NCBI GenBank assembly: GCA_964491485.1
Contig: CAZBGV010000032.1
Coordinates: 1 to 30,524, forward strand
Source: IDS-8 sp964491485
GTDB lineage: Bacteria > Pseudomonadota > Gammaproteobacteria > Steroidobacterales > Woeseiaceae
Direction: 5' to 3'
DNA length: 30,524 nucleotides
The notes under the pieces are model-generated. The model worked only from the letters and a program-made list of their open reading frames with translations. It searched no databases and was not told where the DNA came from. Made by a program: the position numbers and the translations under genes. Below, in pieces: positions 22,374 through 29,761 of this stretch; within the stretch, counting starts at the first letter, position 1, and every line of letters starts with the position of its first letter.

Positions 22374-22867
22374 TAACCGACGCCGCCGCGCTGCATCGCA
22401 ATCGCGGTGTCACGCAGCTTGCGCGTCGCCACGCCGCGCAGCCGCACGTCGATCGCCTTGCCCTCGAGATGCTGGCTGTTCTTCGCGACGCCGCTCGAAT
22501 TGCGCCGCAGCATCTCGTTGGTTCGCGGCGAGCGATACGCCGAAATCACCTCGTAGGTGCCGCGACTCCCCAGGCGCTCGCGCACCTCGTAGAGCACGTC
22601 GAGGAGGGCGGGATCGATCTCCTTGCGATCTCCCGTGCGGAAATCGGCGAGAAAATCCTCGATCGCACCGAGCGCGGGCTCGAGGTACTCGCCGTGGCGC
22701 GCGTAGACGACGTCGAGCCGCTGACTGGTATGCGTGTGGTAGAAGACGAGGCGCCGTTCGTCGATACTGGCCGAAGGTTCAGTCGGAAACGCGAGCGCTC
22801 CCGCTGCCAGGACGACGAGCAGTGGCGCGCGCAGCCGGTGTGTGGCTCGGGTATACAGTGACGGCAT
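22319..22867 (-). CDS. mepK: MepK-like murein endopeptidase (DUF882, M15 superfamily)
   Basis: This 182-residue protein has an N-terminal signal (LRAPLLVVLAAGALAFPTEPSAS) and a DUF882 catalytic domain. Zinc-site motifs are visible: SQHLEGKAIDVRL (His and Asp of the HxxxxxxD type) and DFVHLDTGRVRRW. The opening RRLVFYHTHTSQRLDVVY is characteristic. E. coli MepK (YcbK) cleaves meso-DAP to meso-DAP crosslinks of the type formed by L,D-transpeptidases, and sits beside ycbB/ldtD, exactly the partner found here. The signal lacks the twin-arginine motif of E. coli MepK, so export is probably by Sec. The 3' end overlaps the convergent surface-protein gene by 55 bp. The start is 5 bp from the divergent ldtD start. 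Confidence 0.9.
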   Translation of the reverse strand: MPSLYTRATHRLRAPLLVVLAAGALAFPTEPSASIDERRLVFYHTHTSQRLDVVYARHGEYLEPALGAIEDFLADFRTGDRKEIDPALLDVLYEVRERLGSRGTYEVISAYRSPRTNEMLRRNSSGVAKNSQHLEGKAIDVRLRGVATRKLRDTAIAMQRGGVGYYPESDFVHLDTGRVRRW

Positions 22868-22872
22868 GCGCA

Positions 22873-24531
22873 ATGAATAGCTCCGAACCGGGACGAAAGC
22901 AACTGCGGCGCTGGGCTTTTGCGATGCTCTTCTCGCTCGCGGCGGCGGTCCTCTGGCCCGCGGCCGGGGCGGCCCAGGACGAACCGGCCCGCGAGGCACT
23001 CCGGGCCGCGGTCGAGCGGGTCCGCTACAACGGCAACGCCGCCGCGGCCGGGATCCATGCGCCGAACCTCGTCGCCGCGTTCTACGAGCGGCGCGAGTTC
23101 CGTCCCGCCTGGCGTGAGCCGGAGCGCGTCGACGCGCTGCTCAGGCTCGTCGACGGCACGTTCGCCGACGGCCTCGAGCCGCGGGATTACCATCGCGAGC
23201 AGATCGTCGAGCGGCGCCGCGAGCTCGACGGCGGCGGGACCACCGCGGAGCGCGCGGATTTCGAGCTGCTCCTGACCGACGCGCTGATGAGCCTCGTGCA
23301 CCACCGGCGCCTCGGCAAGACCAATCCGCAGGATCAGCACAACAGCTGGAACGCGCGGGCGCCGCGCGCGGAGGTCGACACCCTCGAGCTGGTCGAGCAG
23401 GCGACGGCCGCGCCGTCCCTCGAAACGGCGATCGAGGAGCAGCTGCAACCCAAGCTCTGGTATCGGCGTACGCGCGCGGCGCTTGCCGAGTACCGGCGCA
23501 TCGCCGCCGCGGGCGGCTGGCCGGTCATCCCGCAGGGGCCGAAGCTCGAAACCGGCACTGCCGATCCGCGCGTGAGCGCCCTCGCCGCGCACCTCGCCGT
23601 CACGGACGATCTCGCGGACGCGCAGCGTTACGCGGAGTCGCCCGTGATGGATGCGGCCCTCGCGGACGCGGTGCGGCGCTTCCAGGTACGCCACGGACTG
23701 CAGGCCGACGGCATCGTCGGTCGGGCGACGCTGCGGGCCCTGAACGTGCCCGCGACGGAGCGCGTGCAGCAGCTCCGGCTCGCGCTGGAGCGCGCGCGCT
23801 GGGTGCAGGACGAGCTCGGCGCCCGTTTCGTCGCCGTCAACATCGCCGGCTTTCGCATCTACGTCGTTTCGGGCGGCAAGCTCGCGTGGGAAAGCCGGGT
23901 GGTCGTCGGCAGGGCTCATCAACAGACGCCGGTGTTCACGGGCTCGCTCCAGTATCTCGTGTTCAACCCGTCGTGGTCCGTGCCCTACAGCATCGCGACG
24001 CGCGAGCTCCTGCCCGAGATCCAGGCGGATCCCGGCTGGTTCGCGGCGCACGATTACGAGCTCAGGGATCTTTCCGGGAGGCGCGTCGATCCCGCGACCG
24101 TGGACTGGGCGGCGCTGTCACGGCGCAACTTTCCTTACGTGCTGGTGCAACGGCCGGGTCCGAACAATGCGCTCGGCGCGGTGAAGTTCATCTTCCCGAA
24201 CGAGCATTCCGTGTACCTGCATGACACGCCGGCCAGGTCGCTGTTCTCGACCGCCGAGCGCGCGTTCAGCCACGGCTGCATCCGCGTGGAGAACCCGCTC
24301 GAGCTCGCAACCGTGCTGCTTGCGGCGGACGGCTGGGATCGCGCGCGCGTCGACGCGGCCGTGGCGAGCGGAAAGACGACGACCGTCCACCTCGGCCAGC
24401 CGATGCCGGTGCTGCTGCTCTATTCCACCGCCAACGTCGATCCCGACGGCACGGTGCACTTCTACCGCGACGTCTACGACCGCGACGCGCGCATCGCCGC
24501 CGCCCTCGACGCCCCCTACACGATCCCGTAG
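22873..24531 (+). CDS. ldtD: L,D-transpeptidase of the YcbB/LdtD type
   Basis: This 552-residue periplasmic enzyme makes 3-3 crosslinks in peptidoglycan. It has an N-terminal signal/anchor (RRWAFAMLFSLAAAVLWPAAGAAQ) and an LdtD scaffold domain. A peptidoglycan-binding domain of type 1 follows (near DAALADAVRRFQVRHGLQADGIVGRATLRAL, described here as a motif region at about 255-290). The YkuD catalytic domain has HSVYLHDTP and the nucleophile motif SHGCIRVENPLELA. ATG 22873 is used; ATG 22924, at the start of the hydrophobic stretch, is an alternative. No strong Shine-Dalgarno precedes either. The gene is head to head with mepK, so the two may share a promoter region lying within their coding sequences. 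The TAG stop is supplied by a REP element. Confidence 0.92.
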   Translation: MNSSEPGRKQLRRWAFAMLFSLAAAVLWPAAGAAQDEPAREALRAAVERVRYNGNAAAAGIHAPNLVAAFYERREFRPAWREPERVDALLRLVDGTFADGLEPRDYHREQIVERRRELDGGGTTAERADFELLLTDALMSLVHHRRLGKTNPQDQHNSWNARAPRAEVDTLELVEQATAAPSLETAIEEQLQPKLWYRRTRAALAEYRRIAAAGGWPVIPQGPKLETGTADPRVSALAAHLAVTDDLADAQRYAESPVMDAALADAVRRFQVRHGLQADGIVGRATLRALNVPATERVQQLRLALERARWVQDELGARFVAVNIAGFRIYVVSGGKLAWESRVVVGRAHQQTPVFTGSLQYLVFNPSWSVPYSIATRELLPEIQADPGWFAAHDYELRDLSGRRVDPATVDWAALSRRNFPYVLVQRPGPNNALGAVKFIFPNEHSVYLHDTPARSLFSTAERAFSHGCIRVENPLELATVLLAADGWDRARVDAAVASGKTTTVHLGQPMPVLLLYSTANVDPDGTVHFYRDVYDRDARIAAALDAPYTIP

Positions 24532-24904
24532 GAGCCCGCCATGCGGGCGACCACGATCGTCGACCTGCACCGGCGCGCCAGCACATTGCCGGCCATCGTC
24601 GGTCGCGCGCATGGCGCGCTCCTGCACGAGCCGACCCAGGCCGTTCACGGACGCGATCCGCCGTCCGCCCCCGTAGGAGCCCGCCATGCGGGCGACCACG
24701 ATCGTCGACCTGCACCGGCGCGCCNNNNNNNNNNNNNNNNNNNNNNNNNNNNNNNNNNNNNNNNNNNNNNNNNNNNNNNNNNNNNNNNNNNNNNNNNNNN
24801 NNNNNNNNNNNNNNNNNNNNNNNNCGCTCCTGCACGAGCCGACCCAGGCCGTTCACGGACGCGATCCGCCGTCCGCCCCGTAGGAGCCCGCCATGCGGGC
24901 GACC
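24528..24904. repeat. Tandem array of about 145-bp REP-containing units, interrupted by the assembly gap
   Basis: The GTAGGAGCCCGCCATG head recurs at 24528, 24673 and 24880. The first two are 145 bp apart. Each unit contains the standard palindrome, a spacer with ATCGTCGACCTGCACCGG, a variant inverted palindrome (24601-24625, CGCGCGCATGGCGCGC core) and a tail with CGTTCACGGACGCGATCC. The sequence after the gap matches the last 56 bp of the unit except for one missing C. At least two units and a final half-element are present; the true copy number is hidden by the gap. No gene is seen between 24532 and 24909. Confidence 0.85.
24725..24824. other. Assembly gap (100 N)
   Basis: Exactly one hundred N bases lie inside the tandem array. 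At least 37 bp of repeat unit is missing; the round number suggests an arbitrary gap size. Confidence 0.99.
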
Positions 24905-24909
24905 ACGAG

Positions 24910-26343
24910 CTAGCCGCCGAGCGCGCGGACCAGCTCGGCGCTCGCGGTGAGGCGTGCCTGCCTGGCCTGCACCAGCGCGTCTTCGGCGCCGAGCAGCGTG
25001 CGCTGGCTGTCGAGCACGGTGATGAGATCGATGGCGCCCGCGTCGAAACGTACCCGCGACAGGCGGTAGGCCTCGCGCGCCTGCGCGGCGGTTTCGGTGA
25101 GGAGCTCGACGCGGCGCGCGCTGGTCGTCACCGCCGACAGCGCGTTCTCGACGTCGGCGAGGGCGAGCAACACGGCCTGGGCGTAATTCTCCGCGAGCTC
25201 CTCCCGCTCGGCGAGGCTGAGCTCGATGCGGCCGCGGCGGGCGCCGCCGTCGAACAGCGTCTGCGCGACGGAGGCGGCGAGCGTGGCCACCGTGGCCGTG
25301 CCCCCGCTGGCGAAGTCGCTGGCGATGACGGATGCGGACACGCCAAGGTCGGGGAACAGCGCGGCCCGCGCGACGCCCACGTCCGCGTTCGCGGCAAGGA
25401 GCGCCGCCTCGGCCGCCCGCACGTCGGGTCGCCGGAACAGCGCTTCCGCGGGCAGGCCCGGATCGAAGGCGGGAAGCGCGACGTCGGCAATCGAGCCGCC
25501 TCCGACCGTGAGCTCCTGCGGCGGCTGGCCCGTGAGCACCGCGAGCGCGTGGCGCGTCTCGACCGACGCCTGGCGCAGCGCGGGGATCTGCGCCTGGATG
25601 TTGAGCAAAGTCGTGCGCTGCTGCGCGAGGTCGAGCGCGGTCGCCGCGCCGTTGTCGAAGCGCACTTCGATCAGCCGCAGCAGCTCGCGCGCGGCGTCGA
25701 GGTTCTGTTGCGCGATCGCGATGCGATCCTCGAGCGCGAGCAGCTGGAAATACGCGAGCGCGACGTCGGCCTGGAGCGCGAGCCGGATCGCGTTCCGGTT
25801 GTGCTCGGTGAGCGCGAGCCGCAGCGCGGAGGACGCGGCGGAGTTGCGGTTGGCGCCCCACAGGTCCGCGTCGTAATCGACGGACAGGCCGATGCGGCTG
25901 TCCTCGGAGGTGACGATCCCGCCGTCATCGACGCGGTCGCGCGAAGCCGACGCGCTGGCGGCGGCGGTCGGCCACAGCGAAGCGCGCGCCACGCGCAAGG
26001 CCGCGCGCGCCTGCCCGATGCGCGCGACCGCGGCATTGAGATCGTGATTGCCGGCCAGCGCCTGCGCCATCAGCGCATCGAGCTCCGCGCTGCCGTAGCG
26101 GTGCCACCATTCGGGCGCGGGTGCGCTCGCGTCTTCAGCCGTTTCTGCAAGCTCCCAGGCAGGGGGTACGGGCTGTTCCGGCAGGTCGTAGCGCGGCGCG
26201 AGGCTGCACGCCGCGAGCGTGCAGGAGAGCAAAACGAGCGGAACGGAATTGCGCGCGACCCGACAATGCGCCTCGGCGCGGCCGCGTGAATGTGCTCTCG
26301 ATTGGTCGCGCGCGATGCGCGCTCCTGCGGGGGCTTGCATCAT
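24910..26343 (-). CDS. Outer membrane efflux lipoprotein (TolC/NodT family)
   Basis: This 477-residue outer membrane factor has a lipobox LAAC (Cys at about 46 from ATG 26343), the family opening SLAPRYDLPEQPVPPAW, and two copies of the OEP repeat. These are seen as ALAGNHDLNAAVARIGQAR and, in the second half, ANADVGVARAALFPDLGVS with LDSQRTLLGAEDALVQAR near the end. It provides the outer membrane channel for the MacAB-type pump encoded upstream on the same strand. The start is uncertain: two ATGs (26343, 26340) lie 16 bp after the macB stop. They precede an unusually long, basic n-region that is partly encoded by a variant REP sequence (26304-26328). No in-frame ATG, GTG or TTG was found nearer the hydrophobic core. 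The stop is 5 bp from the tandem array. Confidence 0.9.
   Translation of the reverse strand: MMQAPAGARIARDQSRAHSRGRAEAHCRVARNSVPLVLLSCTLAACSLAPRYDLPEQPVPPAWELAETAEDASAPAPEWWHRYGSAELDALMAQALAGNHDLNAAVARIGQARAALRVARASLWPTAAASASASRDRVDDGGIVTSEDSRIGLSVDYDADLWGANRNSAASSALRLALTEHNRNAIRLALQADVALAYFQLLALEDRIAIAQQNLDAARELLRLIEVRFDNGAATALDLAQQRTTLLNIQAQIPALRQASVETRHALAVLTGQPPQELTVGGGSIADVALPAFDPGLPAEALFRRPDVRAAEAALLAANADVGVARAALFPDLGVSASVIASDFASGGTATVATLAASVAQTLFDGGARRGRIELSLAEREELAENYAQAVLLALADVENALSAVTTSARRVELLTETAAQAREAYRLSRVRFDAGAIDLITVLDSQRTLLGAEDALVQARQARLTASAELVRALGG
26304..26328 (-). repeat. Variant REP-like palindrome within the efflux lipoprotein N terminus
   Basis: On the minus strand GCAGGAGCGCGCATCGCGCG resembles the variant unit found in the tandem array (GCAGGAGCGCGCCATG). 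Here the central ATG is ATC. If ATG 26343 is the true start, the repeat is translated as part of the signal-peptide n-region (APAGARIARDQ). Confidence 0.65.
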
Positions 26344-26359
26344 CCCGGGAAATCCGTCG

Positions 26360-28342
26360 TTATTCCGAAGCCAGTGCGGCGACCGGGTCCATCTGCGCCG
26401 CCTTGCGCGCGGGCAGATAGCCGAACAGGAGGCCGGTCGCGAACGCCGAGGTGAACGCGAGGATCGGCGGCGCCAGCGTGAACTCGACCCGGGTGCCGAG
26501 CGCATCCACGATGAACCCTGTGGCGAAACCGACGGCGACGCCGATGAGCCCGCCGATGCCGCACACGACGAGCGCCTCCGTGTTGAACTGCAGCAGGATG
26601 TTGCCGTAACGCGCACCCGTGGCCATGCGCAGCCCGATCTCGCGGGTCCGCTCGGTGACGTTCACCAGCATGATGTTCATGACGCCGATGCCGCCGACGA
26701 TCAGCGAAATGGCGGCGACGGCTCCGAGCAGCACGGTGAGCGTGTTCTGCGTCGTCTCCACCGCCTCGACGATGGAAGTCGTGCTGCGCACCCGGAAATC
26801 CTCCGTTCCGTGGCGCTGCAGGAGCACGCGCTCGATGGCGGCCTGCGTCCGGTCGGCCTGCTCGGCCGAGGCGATCCGGACGTTGAGCGAGCTGAGAAAC
26901 TGCTGGCCGAACAGCCGGATGAAGCCGGTCGACAGCGGCACGAGCGCCACGTCGTCCATGTCGGAGCCCCAGGGCGTCGCGCCCTTCGGCTCCAGCACGC
27001 CGATCACCTCGAACGGCACGTTGCCGATCAGCACGTAGCGGCCGATCGGGCTTTCGCCGGACGGAAACAGGTTGTCGACCACCGTCTTCCCGAGCACCGT
27101 GACGGCGGCGTAGCCGTCGACGTCTTCCTGGTTGATGAAGCTGCCGGACGCGAGCTGCCACTCCTGGGCATAGCGGTAGCCTGGCCAGACGCCGTACACG
27201 TTGCTGCGGTAGTCGACGGAGCCGTAACGCAGCGTCGCGGAGCCGCGCCGCTCGGGCGAGACGAACTCGACGTTCGGCAGCTCGGCAAGCGCGATCGCGT
27301 CCTCCGGGACCAGCGTCACGATGTCGGCCGAGGATCGCCCCCGCCCCGGCGCGTCGGGCCGCACGAGCAGCAGGTTGCTGCCCATCGCCTGGATGCGCTC
27401 GAGAATCTCCTGCTTGCTGCCGTTGCCGATGCCGAGCATCGTGACCACGGCCGCGACGCCGATCACCACGCCGAGCAGGGTCAGCGCGCTGCGGAACAGG
27501 TTCGCCCGCAGCGAATGCAGCGCCATCTTCACGGCTTCGCCGAGATCGGGCAGCCAGTGCGGGTGGCGCGCGTCGCCGGTGCGCGGATGGACGGCCTCGC
27601 GCCCGCGCACGGCCCCGCTGTCGTCGACGATCGAGCCGTCCTTGATCCGGATCACGCGATCCGCGTGCGCGGCGACCTTGGGATCGTGCGTGATGAGGAT
27701 GATGGTGCGCCCTTCCTCGTGCAGGCGCATGAGCAGCTTCAGCACCTCCTCGCCGCTCACGCTGTCGAGCGCACCGGTCGGCTCATCGGCCAGGATCACC
27801 TCGGCGCCGTTCATGAGCGCGCGCGCGATCGACACGCGCTGCTGCTCGCCGCCGGAGAGCTGGGCGGGCCGGTGGCCCTTGCGCCCGCCGAGCCCGAGCG
27901 CCGTCAGCAGCTCGGCGGCGCGCGCCGCGCGCTGCCGCTTGCTGCGGCCGGCATAGATCGCCGGCAGCTCCACGTTCTCCGCCGCGGACAGCGAGCCGAG
28001 CAGGTTGTAGCGCTGGAACACGAAGCCGAACGTGTCGCGGCGCAGCGCGGCGAGCTCGTCGGGCGTGAGCGTGGCGACGTCGATGCCGTGCACACGATAG
28101 TGACCGTGGCTCGGACGATCGAGGCAGCCCAGGATGTTCATGAGCGTCGATTTGCCGGAACCGGACGGGCCCATGATGGCGACGAACTCGCCGGCGGCGA
28201 TGTCCAGGCTCACGTGGTCGAGCGCGCGCACCTCCGAGGTGCCGCTGCCGTAGACGCGGCTGACGTTGTGCAGGGAGATGGCGGTGGGTACGGACGTTGC
28301 GGGATCGCGCCGGATCTCTGCGTCGAACGCAGGATCGGCCAT
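26360..28342 (-). CDS. macB: MacB-type ABC transporter (ATPase-permease)
   Basis: This 660-residue protein fuses an N-terminal ATPase to a MacB permease. Walker A GPSGSGKST is at about 58-66, signature LSGGEQQR at 162-169, Walker B VILADEPTGALD near 182-192 and the H-loop LITHDPK follows. The first membrane helix is around ALTLLGVVIGVAAVVTML. A large periplasmic MacB_PCD domain follows, then an FtsX-like three-helix end (ISLIVGGIGVMNIMLVNV, ERTREIGLRMATGA). MacB powers export of macrolides, peptides, siderophores or lipids with a MacA adaptor and a TolC-like channel. The start is uncertain: ATG 28342 (MADPAF) follows a REP element; ATG 28378, one base after the macA stop, would add a REP-encoded GIVGARHAGEA segment. 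It is the second gene of the three-gene operon. Confidence 0.94.
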   Translation of the reverse strand: MADPAFDAEIRRDPATSVPTAISLHNVSRVYGSGTSEVRALDHVSLDIAAGEFVAIMGPSGSGKSTLMNILGCLDRPSHGHYRVHGIDVATLTPDELAALRRDTFGFVFQRYNLLGSLSAAENVELPAIYAGRSKRQRAARAAELLTALGLGGRKGHRPAQLSGGEQQRVSIARALMNGAEVILADEPTGALDSVSGEEVLKLLMRLHEEGRTIILITHDPKVAAHADRVIRIKDGSIVDDSGAVRGREAVHPRTGDARHPHWLPDLGEAVKMALHSLRANLFRSALTLLGVVIGVAAVVTMLGIGNGSKQEILERIQAMGSNLLLVRPDAPGRGRSSADIVTLVPEDAIALAELPNVEFVSPERRGSATLRYGSVDYRSNVYGVWPGYRYAQEWQLASGSFINQEDVDGYAAVTVLGKTVVDNLFPSGESPIGRYVLIGNVPFEVIGVLEPKGATPWGSDMDDVALVPLSTGFIRLFGQQFLSSLNVRIASAEQADRTQAAIERVLLQRHGTEDFRVRSTTSIVEAVETTQNTLTVLLGAVAAISLIVGGIGVMNIMLVNVTERTREIGLRMATGARYGNILLQFNTEALVVCGIGGLIGVAVGFATGFIVDALGTRVEFTLAPPILAFTSAFATGLLFGYLPARKAAQMDPVAALASE

Positions 28343-28346
28343 CGCT

Positions 28347-28370
28347 TCGCCCGCATGGCGGGCTCCTACG
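28347..28370 (-). repeat. REP-like element between macA and macB
   Basis: This near-complete copy of the dispersed palindrome (GTAGGAGCCCGCCATG, then CGGGCGAA) lies between the macA stop and the macB ATG at 28342. Its internal ATG is out of frame with macB. Confidence 0.8.
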
Positions 28371-28379
28371 ATGCCCATG

Positions 28380-29534
28380 TCAGAAACGGACCATCATGCG
28401 CCGGTTGGGGCCGGCTTCGCCCGGCGCGGCCGCGCCGCCCACGATCACGCGATCGCCGACGGCGAGGCCCATGAGCACTTCCGCGTTCGTGCGGCTGGCG
28501 AGGCCGATCTTCACCTGGCGCCGCTCCGGCCCGTGCGGCATCAGCACGCGCGCCACGTAGCTGTCCGGCCCCTGCTCCGGGTCCGGTGTGAGCGCGTTCA
28601 GCGCCACGGTCGGCACGTCGCGCGCTTCGCCGAGCAGGAAGAAGACCTGCACGGTCATTTGCGGCAGCAGCAGGCGCTCCGTGTTCTCGACGTCGATGAG
28701 CACCTTGTACAGCACGACGTCGTTCAGGACCTCGGGAGTGGGCAGCACCTGGCGCACGGTCCCGCGCCACTGCCGCTCCGACATGCCGAGCGTGCTGAAC
28801 CAGACCTGCATGCCGGGCTCGATCTTGTGGATGTCCGCCTCTGCGACCTTCGCCCACACCGTCATGACGTCGAGGTTCGCGATCTGCACGATCACCGGCG
28901 CCTGCTGGGAGGCCACGACAGTCTGGCCCTCGAGAGTGGTCTGCGACACGACGGTCCCGTTCATCGGCGCGTAGATCTTGGTGTAGCCGAGGTTCGCGAT
29001 GTCGCCCTCGAGCGTCGCTTCCGCGGCCGCAATCTGCGCCTTCAGCGCCGTGACCGATGCTTCGGCCACGCGCACGCTGGCCGCGAGCTCGTCGACCGTA
29101 TCCTGGCTCACCGCGCGCTCCTCCAGCATGCGCTGGTTGCGCGCGAGCTGCTGCCCGGCGAGGGTGAGCTCGGCTTCGCGCTGCGCGAGCTGGGCCCTCA
29201 GGCTCTCGAGGTTGGCGCGGTCGTTGCGCACGATGGACTCGTAGCGGGTCGGGTCGATTTCCGCGATCAGGTCGCCCGCCTGCACGCGGTCGCCGATCTC
29301 GACGTGCACGGCGACCAACTGGCCGGAAACCTGCGTGCCGACGTCGACGTACTCCTTGGGCTGCAGGGAACCCACGGCCGTCACCGTCCGCACGACGTCG
29401 CCGCGCTCCACCAGGACGGTATTGAAGGCCTGCGCGGGCGCCGCCGCGAAGCTGCGCCAGGCGAAGAATCCGGCGGCCAGCGCGCCCGCGGCGGCGACCG
29501 CAATCCACAGCCGCCGGCGCGGCTTCCCGCTCAT
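28380..29534 (-). CDS. macA: MacA-type periplasmic adaptor (membrane fusion protein)
   Basis: This 384-residue HlyD/MacA-family adaptor starts with a single membrane anchor (RRLWIAVAAAGALAAGFFAW). A lipoyl-like/barrel-sandwich half follows (VVRTVTAVGSLQPKEYVDVG, VSGQLVAVHVEIGDRVQAGD), then a coiled-coil hairpin (about 85-175, ANLESLRAQLAQREAELT and following). The second lipoyl half is IYAPMNGTVVSQTTLEGQTV, and beta-barrel and membrane-proximal domains follow. It links MacB to the outer membrane channel. ATG 29534 is preferred because AAGGA lies 9 nt upstream; in-frame ATGs at 29561 and 29594 are possible. macB follows directly. A histidine kinase gene is divergent, 227 bp away, and may regulate the operon. 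Confidence 0.93.
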   Translation of the reverse strand: MSGKPRRRLWIAVAAAGALAAGFFAWRSFAAAPAQAFNTVLVERGDVVRTVTAVGSLQPKEYVDVGTQVSGQLVAVHVEIGDRVQAGDLIAEIDPTRYESIVRNDRANLESLRAQLAQREAELTLAGQQLARNQRMLEERAVSQDTVDELAASVRVAEASVTALKAQIAAAEATLEGDIANLGYTKIYAPMNGTVVSQTTLEGQTVVASQQAPVIVQIANLDVMTVWAKVAEADIHKIEPGMQVWFSTLGMSERQWRGTVRQVLPTPEVLNDVVLYKVLIDVENTERLLLPQMTVQVFFLLGEARDVPTVALNALTPDPEQGPDSYVARVLMPHGPERRQVKIGLASRTNAEVLMGLAVGDRVIVGGAAAPGEAGPNRRMMVRF

Positions 29535-29761
29535 CTTCCCGTTTCCTTTTATATCGCGCATGGCACCTTTCGGAGGATGCTTCATCCCCGGCAAGCGTTA
29601 CCATGCGGGCGGAATGTGCAGCAATTTTGGAGAAACGGTGAATTTTCCGCTCCGTGCTTGCCGCGGGCCGGCCGGCGATCCTTAATAACCGCGTCGGCGC
29701 GCCGTGCCTGGACGCAAAACCGCGCCGGCGCTGCGAACCGACACACGACCGAAGGGCCGCC

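Noticed and set aside
24528..24904. Tandem palindromes considered as a CRISPR array
   Set aside because: The repeats are 145 bp apart with repeated rather than unique spacers, and no cas gene is present.
24541..26289. Open frame running through the N gap
   Set aside because: It is translated through undetermined bases and antisense to the efflux lipoprotein gene.
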